Part shown: positions 19,027 through 30,632 of the stretch, piece after piece
Layout: each line of letters opens with the position of its first letter
Position numbering within the stretch: the stretch's first letter is position 1
Assembly: GCA_013042475.1 (NCBI GenBank)
Contig: JABDQA010000198.1
Span: 1-33,445 of the forward strand
Source: Desulfofustis sp.
GTDB lineage: Bacteria > Desulfobacterota > Desulfobulbia > Desulfobulbales > Desulfocapsaceae
DNA length: 33,445 nucleotides
Reading direction: 5' to 3'
Notes under the pieces: model-generated
Told to the model about the DNA's origin: nothing
Databases searched by the model: none
Seen by the model: only the letters and a program-made list of their open reading frames with translations
Program-made: the position numbers and the translations under genes

Positions 19027-20127
19027 TTAATCTGATCCAGGAACCATCCGCTTTAATTTAGCCTTTAGCATGAGCCGGTTGAAATAGGTAAACGGGCTAT
19101 TGCTGACAGGGGAGTTTCCAGCCAGTGCTGTTTCAGGCTCCAGCAGCAGATCGACGAGGTGGATTAGATCCATCGATTCAGAAAGGAACTGTACACAGCC
19201 GGCACAATAGGTAACTACCGGTCGCCCTGCAGCCTGTTCCCTTCGTGTTTCGGCCCATTGGCCGGTGATCTCCGGGGCCACGAAACTGGCCGAACCACCC
19301 TCACCGCAACACAGGGCGCGTTTACCCTGATGCTTCATACGTGCTATTGTAATTCCCTGTTGCTTAACAATGGACCTGACACTTTGATGGACCTCGGGCT
19401 CGAACCTGGTGGAGCATGGATCGTGGACGCACATCTCCAGATCCGTGTCTATTGATCCTTTTACTGCCGGGGCATCGAGAATCTGGTAGACGGTTTTCAC
19501 CTTGAATCCTTCAGCATATCTGGAGAAAATTTGGTGACAGCTGGGGCAGACGGTAATTATCGTGTGGAATTCGCGTAGTCTCAAATCTTCGATCTGGGGC
19601 GTAAAGACTGTCTCGAAAAAATCGAGGCGGCCGAGGTCATGGGATGGTTTTGCACAGCAGTTCAGAACCATACCGAGGTTGGGGATCTGCTTTTTCAGCA
19701 GCTCGAAAAGTTTCCAGGTTTGTTTGGGCCGTGTGCCAACTATCGCACAACCAGGATAGAAAATAGTGTCGGCTCCTTCGGGTAGCGCCGAAGAGCGCAG
19801 CAGGCGAGAGAGCCCCATTTTCTCGTAGGCCAGAATGCGCCGATGTTGCTTCAACGGCCCGCTGCCCTCTTCCACAAGCTGGCAGCGCATCTGCCAGAAC
19901 ATATCCGAAATATCCAGGGCCTCGGGACAGTGAACGTTGCATAATCGACAGAGGCTGCATGAATAGATGACCTCAGGGGCGAGAGCACCCTCCTTATACT
20001 GTGTAGCCAGCTGCAAAGGATTGCCGTAACACCGCAGGAAGGCGCACTGCCGCATGCAGCCCCCGCACTCGGTGCATTCATCGATGATAGTATCGAGGGC
20101 CAGGTTCAGTTGGGTCGAAGGATCCAT
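19027..20127 (-). CDS. (Fe-S)-binding, CCG (cysteine-rich) domain protein, heterodisulfide reductase subunit-like
   Basis: 4Fe-4S motifs CTECGGCMRQCAFLRCYG and CSLCRLCNVHCPEALDI. CCG domains FYPGCA...CCAKPSHDLG and HDPCSTRFE...RALCCGEGG. Likely start MDPSTQLNLALD. Confidence 0.87.
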   Translation of the reverse strand: MDPSTQLNLALDTIIDECTECGGCMRQCAFLRCYGNPLQLATQYKEGALAPEVIYSCSLCRLCNVHCPEALDISDMFWQMRCQLVEEGSGPLKQHRRILAYEKMGLSRLLRSSALPEGADTIFYPGCAIVGTRPKQTWKLFELLKKQIPNLGMVLNCCAKPSHDLGRLDFFETVFTPQIEDLRLREFHTIITVCPSCHQIFSRYAEGFKVKTVYQILDAPAVKGSIDTDLEMCVHDPCSTRFEPEVHQSVRSIVKQQGITIARMKHQGKRALCCGEGGSASFVAPEITGQWAETRREQAAGRPVVTYCAGCVQFLSESMDLIHLVDLLLEPETALAGNSPVSNSPFTYFNRLMLKAKLKRMVPGSD

Positions 20128-20163
20128 AGCAGAGGACACAATACTTAATTTGGCCATAAGATA

Positions 20164-20214
20164 AAAGGGACCCACTGCGTAATTCTGCGCTTCAGAATTA
20201 TGCAGTGGGTCCTT
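20164..20214. repeat. Long hairpin AAAGGGACCCACTGCGTAATTCTG-cgctt-CAGAATTATGCAGTGGGTCCTTT
   Basis: Near-perfect inverted repeat of about 23 bp, upstream of and between divergent genes. Confidence 0.75.
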
Positions 20215-20371
20215 TCATGCCATGCCTCCAAGCCTGGCTCAATTCCCCTTAATTCTTCAGAAATATTTGTAAAAACAGAAATTATATGTAAAATTAAAAG
20301 GATAATTCTATAATTAGTTGGCTGATGCCGAAGCAGCTCTTTTTCCTGCAGTCATCTTGAGGGAGGATGTT

Positions 20372-21454
20372 ATGTATCTAAAATCGTTTATGTTAACAAT
20401 GGTTTGCCTGCTGATCTGTGGTGTTTCATCCCTATCGGCCGCAGGTCATGAAACAATCGAACACACCTGGGGTGGTTCACCTGTCTACATGACCAGGGTT
20501 GCCGATAATTTCATCATCATGTACGACCGCTCCGAGTCTATGGGTGACCAGTTCCTCGATACCGCCATGACCGGACTGCAGGCCGAGCGCAGAATCCTCA
20601 GAGAGAAGAACGCCACCCTGCCAGACATGAATTGGATGGCTGGAATTTACTCGTTCACCCCCGGCGTCGGTACCGACAATCTGACCGTCTACTACCCGAT
20701 GCAGCCTTACGACAAAACCAAGTTCCACCGGGTACTTGACAAGATGCCCCGGGAACCCAAGGGAGCGACCCTGCTGCAGCAGGGACTCACGGAACTCAAC
20801 AAAATCCTACCTTCACTGGAAGGCCGCACGGTGATTTTCCTATTTACCGACGCCCAGTACACCCCGATGGCACCCTATAACTCACCCTCGATGATTGCTG
20901 CCCAGTTGGCCGCCCAGTACGATATCTGTTTTGCGGTTATGGATGCGGGGGCCGAGAATAAAGGGCTCAAACAAATGCAAAAAATCGCCAACGTCAACGA
21001 CTGCTCCTACATGGTCAGCTTCGCTGATCTCCTCGGCAACCCCGAATGGATGACCGGTGCCCTTTTCGATATGTCGGATCAAGCTCCGACGGATGGCAGG
21101 GAAGTGAAGATGGGTCAGGAGTGGGAAAATATCCTGTTCGATTTCGATAAATATGAAGTCAAGCCCCAATATTTCGCTATTATCGCCAAAGTCGCCGAGT
21201 ACATGCGCAGCCACCCCAAGGCGCGGATCGTGCTGGCCGGGCATACAGACAACATCGGTACGAGAGAATACAATAAGAAGCTATCGCATAAAAGGGCTTC
21301 AGCGGTGCGGGACTACTTGGTCACCAAGGAAGGCATCGACCCGGGCCGCATCACCCTCAATGGCTTTGGCTTCGATGATCCGATCACCAGCAATGAAACG
21401 TCTGAGGGGCGGGCACAGAATCGCAGAGTTCAAGGCATCTTAATCGAATACTAA
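20372..21454 (+). CDS. Outer-membrane/periplasmic VWA-OmpA fusion protein
   Basis: Signal peptide MYLKSFMLTMVCLLICGVSSLSAAG, VWA MIDAS FIIMYDRSESMG, OmpA C-terminal domain LAGHTDNIGTREYNKKLSHKRASAVRDYL...NRRVQGILIEY. Confidence 0.9.
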   Translation: MYLKSFMLTMVCLLICGVSSLSAAGHETIEHTWGGSPVYMTRVADNFIIMYDRSESMGDQFLDTAMTGLQAERRILREKNATLPDMNWMAGIYSFTPGVGTDNLTVYYPMQPYDKTKFHRVLDKMPREPKGATLLQQGLTELNKILPSLEGRTVIFLFTDAQYTPMAPYNSPSMIAAQLAAQYDICFAVMDAGAENKGLKQMQKIANVNDCSYMVSFADLLGNPEWMTGALFDMSDQAPTDGREVKMGQEWENILFDFDKYEVKPQYFAIIAKVAEYMRSHPKARIVLAGHTDNIGTREYNKKLSHKRASAVRDYLVTKEGIDPGRITLNGFGFDDPITSNETSEGRAQNRRVQGILIEY

Positions 21455-21486
21455 AAAAGAAAAATACCTAGCTGTTCGCTTATCAA

Positions 21487-21511
21487 GGGACGGTCGCTGC
21501 AGCGGCTGTCC
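21487..21511 (+). repeat. REP-like hairpin GGGACGGTCGCTGCAGCGGCTGTCCC
   Basis: 13-bp arms complementary throughout if two G.T wobbles are allowed. 32 nt after the OmpA-family stop. Confidence 0.65.
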
Positions 21512-21559
21512 CATTATTATTATATGAGTAGACACGATAGGTATTCCCTCGTCTCACGC

Positions 21560-21655
21560 TGTGCAATCTAGATTCAGATCATCCGCAACCAACTTCAGTT
21601 TCTTGTCAGTGGTCCACAGCTTCTCTTGAGCAAGCGCAGCAGAGCTTGGCCGCCA
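21560..21655 (-). pseudogene. Remnant of PIN-domain-like (VapC-like) C-terminus
   Basis: Minus strand SSAALAQEKLWTTDKKLKLVADDLNLDCTA*, resembling the alalA...lwTtDkkL...a C-terminal portion of PIN domains. No start. Confidence 0.4.
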
Positions 21656-21820
21656 CCACATCCTGGTCTGGGATACTGAAATAGCGCGGACATGGCTGCT
21701 TATCGGAATCCAGATATTTAAAAACAGATGAGGTAAATATCGGGGTATTAATTGCGCCGGTGGCTGAATCTATCTAGGCACCGCTGTCTACGCACTGGGT
21801 CTGTTTTTCCAGATTTAGGC
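21643..21820 (-). pseudogene. N-terminal remnant of a trans-sulfuration (Cys/Met metabolism) PLP enzyme
   Basis: Minus strand LNLEKQTQCVDSGA*IDSATGAINTPIFTSSVFKYLDSDKQPCPRYFSIPDQDVVAAKLC resembles the N-terminus of cystathionine/O-acetylhomoserine lyase-type proteins (tGaintPiy.tS.f; PRY.n.PnQ). Internal stop, truncated. Confidence 0.5.
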
Positions 21821-21830
21821 TCCTTGATCA

Positions 21831-21882
21831 AGGGACACAACACTTAATCGTTTAAGTTCACAATTAGGTGTTGTGTCCCCTT
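21831..21882. repeat. REP-like hairpin GGGACACAACACTTAAT...ATTAGGTGTTGTGTCCCC
   Basis: 17-bp stem with one wobble, upstream of the LysR-type regulator. Confidence 0.75.
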
Positions 21883-21912
21883 TTCCATATTAATAATATA
21901 TAGGATATCCCC

Positions 21913-21930
21913 ATATCAAATATTAGATAT
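21913..21930. promoter_or_regulatory. Candidate LysR-type operator (dyad ATATC-N8-GATAT)
   Basis: ATATCaaatattaGATAT 22 bp upstream of the LysR-type regulator start; preceded by a palindromic GGATATCC at 21903-21910. Confidence 0.45.
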
Positions 21931-21952
21931 ACCGATTCCCCGGAGACTTTCC

Positions 21953-22831
21953 ATGGAAACCAGGCACCTGCAGGTTTTTACCGCTGTATACCGGACGCGC
22001 AGCTTTACTAGAGCTGCTGAGGAGCTGTTCACCAGCCAGCCGACCATCAGCGAGCACATGAAAAACCTCGAGGATCGGATCGGGTGCAAACTGTTCGACC
22101 GGCTCGGCCGATCGATTTCTCCTACTCCTGAGGCTGATTTGCTCTATCCGAAGGCAGTTGCAATACTCGATGAGATGCACAAACTCGAAACCGGCCTAGC
22201 GACGGCCGCCAAGACCGTCTCGGGTGAGCTGATTATCGGGGCCTCCACCATTCCAGGAGAATACCTTCTGCCTGCAAGGGCAGCGCAATTTAACAACAGT
22301 TATCCAGAGTTGTCATTCGAGATTATGATCAAGGACTCCGGCAGGATTATCGACGACATCTCGGCCCACAGGATCTATCTTGGTGTTGTCGGGGCAGAAC
22401 TGCCAGCCACAAATCTCAAATTTATCCCTTTCGATAGGGACGAACTGGTGCTCGCCGCCGCCTCGGTCATGGATATCCCCATGACCATCGCCCTTAATGA
22501 CCTTGTCAATTTCGATTTTCTTATCAGAGAACAGGGATCTGGTACCGGTAGCACAGTCAATCACTGCTTGAACCAGGCTGGTATCGATCAGCATGCCCTC
22601 CGAATAAGAGCAACTCTAGGGTCCAGTACGGCGATCAAGGAAGCTGTCAAAACGGGGCTGGGTATCGCTTTCATCTCCACAACCGCGATTCGCGAAGAGC
22701 TCTCCCAGGGAACGGTTAAATCAATTGAAGTCGAAGGTTTGTCGATGAAACGCTCATTTTTCGTGGTCATCCAGAAAAAACGAACCCTGCCCTTCCGCTA
22801 TCAATTGTTCAAGGATTTTCTTATTTCCTAA
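21953..22831 (+). CDS. LysR-type transcriptional regulator
   Basis: N-terminal wHTH METRHLQVFTAVYRTRSFTRAAEELFTSQPTISEHMKNLEDRIGCKLFDRLGRSISPT, and substrate-binding domain. Confidence 0.93.
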   Translation: METRHLQVFTAVYRTRSFTRAAEELFTSQPTISEHMKNLEDRIGCKLFDRLGRSISPTPEADLLYPKAVAILDEMHKLETGLATAAKTVSGELIIGASTIPGEYLLPARAAQFNNSYPELSFEIMIKDSGRIIDDISAHRIYLGVVGAELPATNLKFIPFDRDELVLAAASVMDIPMTIALNDLVNFDFLIREQGSGTGSTVNHCLNQAGIDQHALRIRATLGSSTAIKEAVKTGLGIAFISTTAIREELSQGTVKSIEVEGLSMKRSFFVVIQKKRTLPFRYQLFKDFLIS

Positions 22832-23023
22832 TTCTGGCCACCCCTGTACACTTCCTCGTCGATATCCTCGATCACCTGTTCGGCACTTCCCTGGGTGAGG
22901 GTTTTACAGAGCGAGAGTGGGAATTAGGCGGCAAGATCTCGTGACTATTGAAGATCGTCAGCGGTCAGGCTCCTACTTTCCAGCAGCAAAGTATCAAGCG
23001 CATCGGTCAAAGGCTTATACGCT

Positions 23024-23905
23024 TCAATTAAAGTTTTCGAAATCGAGCAGGGGCTCGGCAATCGTGCCTTCAACTCGGTATGGTATCGAATCAGCCATGT
23101 AGCGATTCAAGTAAGCTTTGAGTGGCTCAGCAAGATTGGGATGCTTGTCGATCAACGCCTGTGTGGGAATAAGGCTGCCACGCATTTCAACCCGGCTGCG
23201 ACCCAGTGGAACCGTGCCCCAGATTTGACCGGAAAAGTCGCCGTGTAAATAGGGCCCCGAGGCTTTACCGCCAGTGATATCGACCACCCCGCCACTGAAC
23301 ACAACTTCACTATTCACCCGGTCGAAACGTACCTCGGTCTCTTCGAACACTGGCTGGTTTAAAGGAGTCAAGAATTTTTCAATCCGCACGGTGCCGGTGA
23401 AGCGCACGTCGTCCAGTCTGCGGTAATTCACTGTAGCTCGCCCCTCCAGTGAAAGAATTCCTTCAACCTTTCGCCCCATGGCCTGTTCTAGCATATTCAG
23501 CTCGGCAAGCAGGATTTCTGAAATCTGCAGGTTGCTGAGCTCGAGGCGATTATTGGAGACCGGAGCCAGATCAAAACTCAGATCCCCACCGAACACTACG
23601 CCGATGATGCTGACATGATCGACGGTAAAGCTCGGTTCGATAGACATCAGCAAGGTATCGACCGGAATTTCCCAGCGCTTCTGCGCATCACTGAGATCAA
23701 GTTCGTAAAGCCGTATCTTGAGCGGATGGACATATTTGATATCGCCGATGGAAAGCTCGACACTGGGCAGTTTCTCTCCAATATAGGACGAAACCCAGCC
23801 CAGAAACTTGTCCCGGGGAAAGAGCAGTACAAGAAAGACAATGACGATACCAAGTATAAGAAGGCAATAGAAGAGAAAGATTAGAGAGCGTCTCACCATG
23901 TCCAC
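23024..23905 (-). CDS. gspN: Type II secretion system protein GspN-like
   Basis: N-terminal TM helix then AsmA/GspN-like beta-rich region (VELSIGDIKYVHPLKIRLYELDL; KASGPYLHGDFSGQI). Adjacent to gspA/gspB-like genes. Confidence 0.72.
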   Translation of the reverse strand: MDMVRRSLIFLFYCLLILGIVIVFLVLLFPRDKFLGWVSSYIGEKLPSVELSIGDIKYVHPLKIRLYELDLSDAQKRWEIPVDTLLMSIEPSFTVDHVSIIGVVFGGDLSFDLAPVSNNRLELSNLQISEILLAELNMLEQAMGRKVEGILSLEGRATVNYRRLDDVRFTGTVRIEKFLTPLNQPVFEETEVRFDRVNSEVVFSGGVVDITGGKASGPYLHGDFSGQIWGTVPLGRSRVEMRGSLIPTQALIDKHPNLAEPLKAYLNRYMADSIPYRVEGTIAEPLLDFENFN

Positions 23906-24087
23906 GCAACGAAGAAAGAATAAAAGATTAACGCACCGGTACGGAACAACGACTCATGCTACGCAGTCTCAATGATAAAAACAACCGAAAATAAAGAAAA
24001 ATAGCAAACCGTCCGGAATTGTCCTATAATCAGCGTTTAACTGCTTCTCAAGCACAACTCAGTTTTGAAAAACTCCTATTTTCGGCG

Positions 24088-25374
24088 ATGTACAACGAAT
24101 ATTTCGGTTTCCACGAAAACCCGTTTTCCATAGCTCCGGATCCACGCTATCTCTACCTGAGCGAGATGCACCAGGACGGGCTTGCTCACCTCAAATACGG
24201 ATTGTCCTCTGAGGGCTGCATCATCCTCCTGACAGGTGAAGTCGGCACCGGCAAAACCACACTCTGCCGATTTTTTCTCGAACAGCTCGAACCCACTGCA
24301 AATGTGGCCCTTATCATCAACCCATGTATCAGCGCCTTTGAACTGCTGGCTGCCGTTTGCGATGAATTCATGGTAAAGGTGAACGACGACGCTTTCACCA
24401 CCAAGCAGTATCTTGACGCCCTTGATAAATTCCTGCTCGACGCCCATGCAGACAACAACCCAGCCCTACTGGTCATCGACGAGGCTCAGAACCTGGACAA
24501 GGGCGCACTGGAGATGATCCGGCTGCTGACCAATCTGGAAACTAATCGCCAGAAACTGCTGAGGATTTTCCTACTTGGCCAGTCGGAGTTGTCCACCCTG
24601 CTCCTCAGTCCTGACCTGACCCAGGTGAACCAAAGGATAACAGGTAGATTTCAGCTCACAGGAATGCAAGATAATGAGACCGGAGATTACATCACACACC
24701 GGCTCAAAGTTGCTGGAGGTGATGCCGCACAGTTGTTCAGCAGCCGAGCCGTGAAGCGTATCCACCAGTTGACCAGCGGTGTTCCCAGGCTGATCAACAG
24801 CCTTTGCGACCGTTCCCTGATCAGCGCATATGCAGACAGTCAAGAGCGCGTCGACGAATCAATCGTAAAAAGAGCTGCCCGAGAAGTTTTTGGTTTTGAT
24901 CACGCCTCGAAAACTATCGAGGTGCCGGTCAACAGCCTGGTTGCCGGTGTGCTGACTGTGTTGGCCATTGTCCTTGTCTGGGTGGGCACCACCAGTGACA
25001 TTTTTCACCTCAATCTGAGCTCGATCTTGCCTCCCCCACAGAAGAGCGCAACGGCGCCTACCGTGACAACGAAACAGGGATTGTTTAAGAAAGAAGTAAT
25101 TCAGGAGAATGGCGAGCGTGTAGAAAAAGAAGCAGAAGAAGTAGTGGATGTTCAACCCGAAGAAACGTTATTAATCGATATACAGTCGAGGGACACTGCC
25201 GATGAAGAGATTGAGGTTACGCCAACACTTAGCGGTGTAGAGCAATCAGTTGTGAAAACCGATGAAACACCCAGGCAGAACAACATCTTCATAGCCCCGG
25301 TGGAATTTTCGGAAAGACGGGAGCAGGAACCTACAACCAGGATTATGATAAACGCCATAGAAATAAACGAGTGA
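24088..25374 (+). CDS. ExeA/GspA-type AAA ATPase (general secretion pathway)
   Basis: MYNEYFGFHENPFSIAPDPRYLYLSEMHQDGLAHLKYGL, Walker A LTGEVGTGKTTLCRFFL, LLVIDEAQNLD, C-terminal TM segment. Confidence 0.9.
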   Translation: MYNEYFGFHENPFSIAPDPRYLYLSEMHQDGLAHLKYGLSSEGCIILLTGEVGTGKTTLCRFFLEQLEPTANVALIINPCISAFELLAAVCDEFMVKVNDDAFTTKQYLDALDKFLLDAHADNNPALLVIDEAQNLDKGALEMIRLLTNLETNRQKLLRIFLLGQSELSTLLLSPDLTQVNQRITGRFQLTGMQDNETGDYITHRLKVAGGDAAQLFSSRAVKRIHQLTSGVPRLINSLCDRSLISAYADSQERVDESIVKRAAREVFGFDHASKTIEVPVNSLVAGVLTVLAIVLVWVGTTSDIFHLNLSSILPPPQKSATAPTVTTKQGLFKKEVIQENGERVEKEAEEVVDVQPEETLLIDIQSRDTADEEIEVTPTLSGVEQSVVKTDETPRQNNIFIAPVEFSERREQEPTTRIMINAIEINE

Positions 25375-25408
25375 CGTCCGCTCAACTACCGCCACACTAT
25401 TTCGAACC

Positions 25409-26008
25409 ATGTCCTACACTCTCGACACCTTGAGAAAATCCGAAGAAGAGCGGCACAAGAGTAATACGAAAGCCGCCGGATCTGGATTTACCTTCGTCAA
25501 AGACACCACCCCGCCGAAAAGAAAATTCGCCTTTGGCCTGATCCTGACCAGTTTCATGCTCCTGGTAGCTATCATTCTCGGTGGAGGTTGGTGGTGGTCA
25601 CAAGTGGATCAGGTAGAATCAACACTCACAACAAATGAGGAACAACCTGCCTTAATCACTGATAATGCAGTTGTTCGACAGGATATTAAAGTCGCTTCTG
25701 CTCCATCCAAGCAAGAGGTTGCAGAGCCGCCTGCTAAAATTAGCCCCTCGCTTAAACTTTCTTCTCAACCTGTCGATGAGATACCTTACCTATCAGAGAT
25801 GAGTGCTGATTTTCAGGCGAAAATGCCGGATCTCACATTCAGCGGTCATGTGTATTCGCCAGAACCTAGCCTGCGCATGATTATGATCAACGATGCAGTA
25901 GTAAGAGAAGGCGATCCCGTCGGTACTGAACTCTCACTCGACGAAATTACTAAGAACGGCGTTGTAATTCGTCACGACGAGACCAGGTTCCGGATAAAGC
26001 TACTCTAA
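25409..26008 (+). CDS. General secretion pathway protein B-like
   Basis: MSYTLDTLRKSEEERHKSN N-terminus, single TM helix, C-terminal LTFSGHVYSPEPSLRMIMINDAVVREGD as in GspB. Follows the ExeA-like gene. Confidence 0.85.
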   Translation: MSYTLDTLRKSEEERHKSNTKAAGSGFTFVKDTTPPKRKFAFGLILTSFMLLVAIILGGGWWWSQVDQVESTLTTNEEQPALITDNAVVRQDIKVASAPSKQEVAEPPAKISPSLKLSSQPVDEIPYLSEMSADFQAKMPDLTFSGHVYSPEPSLRMIMINDAVVREGDPVGTELSLDEITKNGVVIRHDETRFRIKLL

Positions 26009-26017
26009 TCTTCTGGC

Positions 26018-26041
26018 GCCATGACACACTATGGCTTTTTG
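26018..26041 (+). terminator. Intrinsic terminator after gspA-gspB
   Basis: GCCATgacacactATGGC followed by TTTTT, 10 nt after the GspB-like stop. Confidence 0.6.
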
Positions 26042-26130
26042 CCACCCAGTATCAAATTGTTATTCACGAGAATTAAGGTATTATATAGACTGTTTTCGCC
26101 CCTGATTTCGAACCAACAGATGAGGTTTCT

Positions 26131-26817
26131 ATGAACCGTCTACACCGCACTATTTTTACCGCTATCGTGTTAGTTTCGATGATTGGTTTCACTTGTTCCG
26201 TGCAAGGCGATGAGGGTTTCGGCATCGATGTCAGAGCCGGCACCATGGGCGTGGGTGCCGAGATAAGTGGATCTCTTTTCCCCCACACCAGGCTCAGAGG
26301 CGGGATCAACTACCTGATCTGGGAGTTCGATTCTACCATTGACGATGTCGACTATACCTTTGAAACCGAATTCAATTCGATCTCTGCACTGCTCGATATC
26401 CACCCGTTTGGCGGCGCCTTCTTCCTGAGCGGTGGGGTTTTCTTCAACAACAACTCGGTCGGCGTGGATGGCTCGCTACCGCCGGAGAGCTTTCCGGCAG
26501 AGTATCAGTCATTCAACTTTCTATCCGATCTTGTCTCCATCACCGGTGATGTAGAGTTCAATCCCGTAGCCCCCTATGTTGGTCTCGGCTGGCGGTCAAA
26601 CAGCAACGACAACGGCTGGGGCATAGGCCTCGAGTTGGGGGTGCTCTACCAGGGTGCACCGGATGTGACAAATCTAAGAGTCAACGCACCTGTTGATGTA
26701 AACGATATCGATGAAGTGCAGCAATTCCTGACCGAACAGGAACGGGAGATAGAGGATGAGTTGAGTTGGTTCCAGTGGTATCCCGTTGCCTCGCTCCTCC
26801 TCACTTACCATTTCTAA
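26131..26817 (+). CDS. Outer membrane beta-barrel protein (OmpW-like/hypothetical)
   Basis: Signal peptide, alternating beta-strand pattern, APYVGLGWRSNSNDNGWGIGLELGVLYQGAPDV, terminal aromatic residue (LLTYHF). Confidence 0.75.
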   Translation: MNRLHRTIFTAIVLVSMIGFTCSVQGDEGFGIDVRAGTMGVGAEISGSLFPHTRLRGGINYLIWEFDSTIDDVDYTFETEFNSISALLDIHPFGGAFFLSGGVFFNNNSVGVDGSLPPESFPAEYQSFNFLSDLVSITGDVEFNPVAPYVGLGWRSNSNDNGWGIGLELGVLYQGAPDVTNLRVNAPVDVNDIDEVQQFLTEQEREIEDELSWFQWYPVASLLLTYHF

Positions 26818-26907
26818 AAGAAATCTTTCAGCTAATCTGGGCTCCATGAGGTAATTATTTAGGGCCACTAAGAGCGTGTCGGGATAACAGTCCAGCACAC
26901 GCTCCTA

Positions 26908-26930
26908 GGGACAAGATAAGTATTGTGAAC
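26908..26930. repeat. Degenerate REP-like half element (GGGACAAGATAAGTATTGTGAAC)
   Basis: Similar to the half element at 8691 (GGACACGACAAGTATTGAATT). Lies between convergent genes. Confidence 0.4.
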
Positions 26931-26941
26931 CTGTACACTCT

Positions 26942-27493
26942 TCAGGCTGAAACCAGCTCCTGGTCCACACCCAGAAACCGGCACAGCAGTCCGTAGGTAA
27001 AACCCCAGATATAGTAATCGTCCAAGGGGAATACCGGCCTGATCATACCGGGCTGAGGTTCGGCCATACGGTGGTTGTTGAGATCCTTGAAGTCGTCAAC
27101 GGCGAGCCACACATGACGGGCAATTTCCTTTTCTTCGATGGTTATAGCCGGCTGTGCGGGAAGCCAGAACACATACGGCTGAACCAGGATCGGCGCCTTC
27201 ACGTTGCGGCCGGCTCGAGCCGGCGCGCAGGTCTGCTGGAGTGATTCGGGCTCGAGGATGATGCCGGTCTCCTCCCGGACCTCGCGTATGCAGGTCTGGT
27301 AGATGGTGGTGTCCACGATTTCTTTTCTGCCGCCCGGAAAGGCATAATGGCCCGACCAGGGGTCGTACCTGTTCTCGTTTCTCTTGATAAGCAGTAGCGA
27401 CTCCTCGGGACGGCTGCAGACGATGATGCCGACCGCGGCTTCGGGCTGAGCCTTTGAAGAGCTGAATTGGTTGGAGACGGTGCCATAGTTCAT
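26942..27493 (-). CDS. NUDIX hydrolase (CoA pyrophosphatase-like)
   Basis: FPGGRKEIVDTTIYQTCIREVREETGI NUDIX box-like motif. Confidence 0.85.
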   Translation of the reverse strand: MNYGTVSNQFSSSKAQPEAAVGIIVCSRPEESLLLIKRNENRYDPWSGHYAFPGGRKEIVDTTIYQTCIREVREETGIILEPESLQQTCAPARAGRNVKAPILVQPYVFWLPAQPAITIEEKEIARHVWLAVDDFKDLNNHRMAEPQPGMIRPVFPLDDYYIWGFTYGLLCRFLGVDQELVSA

Positions 27494-27764
27494 TAACTAA
27501 CACTATTCAATACAGCCCGCCATTGCAAGGTGCTTATTAAGCCTCGATGATGAACAAGGTCAAAGGACAAATAAGGTCAAATGGGAACACCACAATGACG
27601 ATTGCATTTTATTTTGGGCACAAAAAATGGTACATAATATCGATAATTATTATTAAATAGTATTGATGCATGGCGACATGGGTTCAAAGCGGTAAAGAAG
27701 ATTAGGGCTTGTGTCGTCATTTATTTTTATCGGCTTTTCACCAGATTAACGCCGGAGGTTTAGT

Positions 27765-30590
<2,826 letters not shown>

Positions 30591-30596
30591 GAAAAA

Positions 30597-30622
30597 GGGG
30601 GCACAATACCCATCGTGTCCCC
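30597..30622. repeat. REP-like palindrome (GGGGGCACAATACCCATCGTGTCCCC)
   Basis: Arms GGGGGCAC/GTGTCCCC with one G.T wobble, between convergent stop codons. Confidence 0.65.
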
Positions 30623-30632
30623 GTTGATTTCT

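Noticed and set aside
27556-27581. Direct repeat AAGGTCAAA spaced 17 bp upstream of the FAD/Fe-S gene
   Set aside because: Only two short copies and far from the gene start; possible operator but insufficient evidence.
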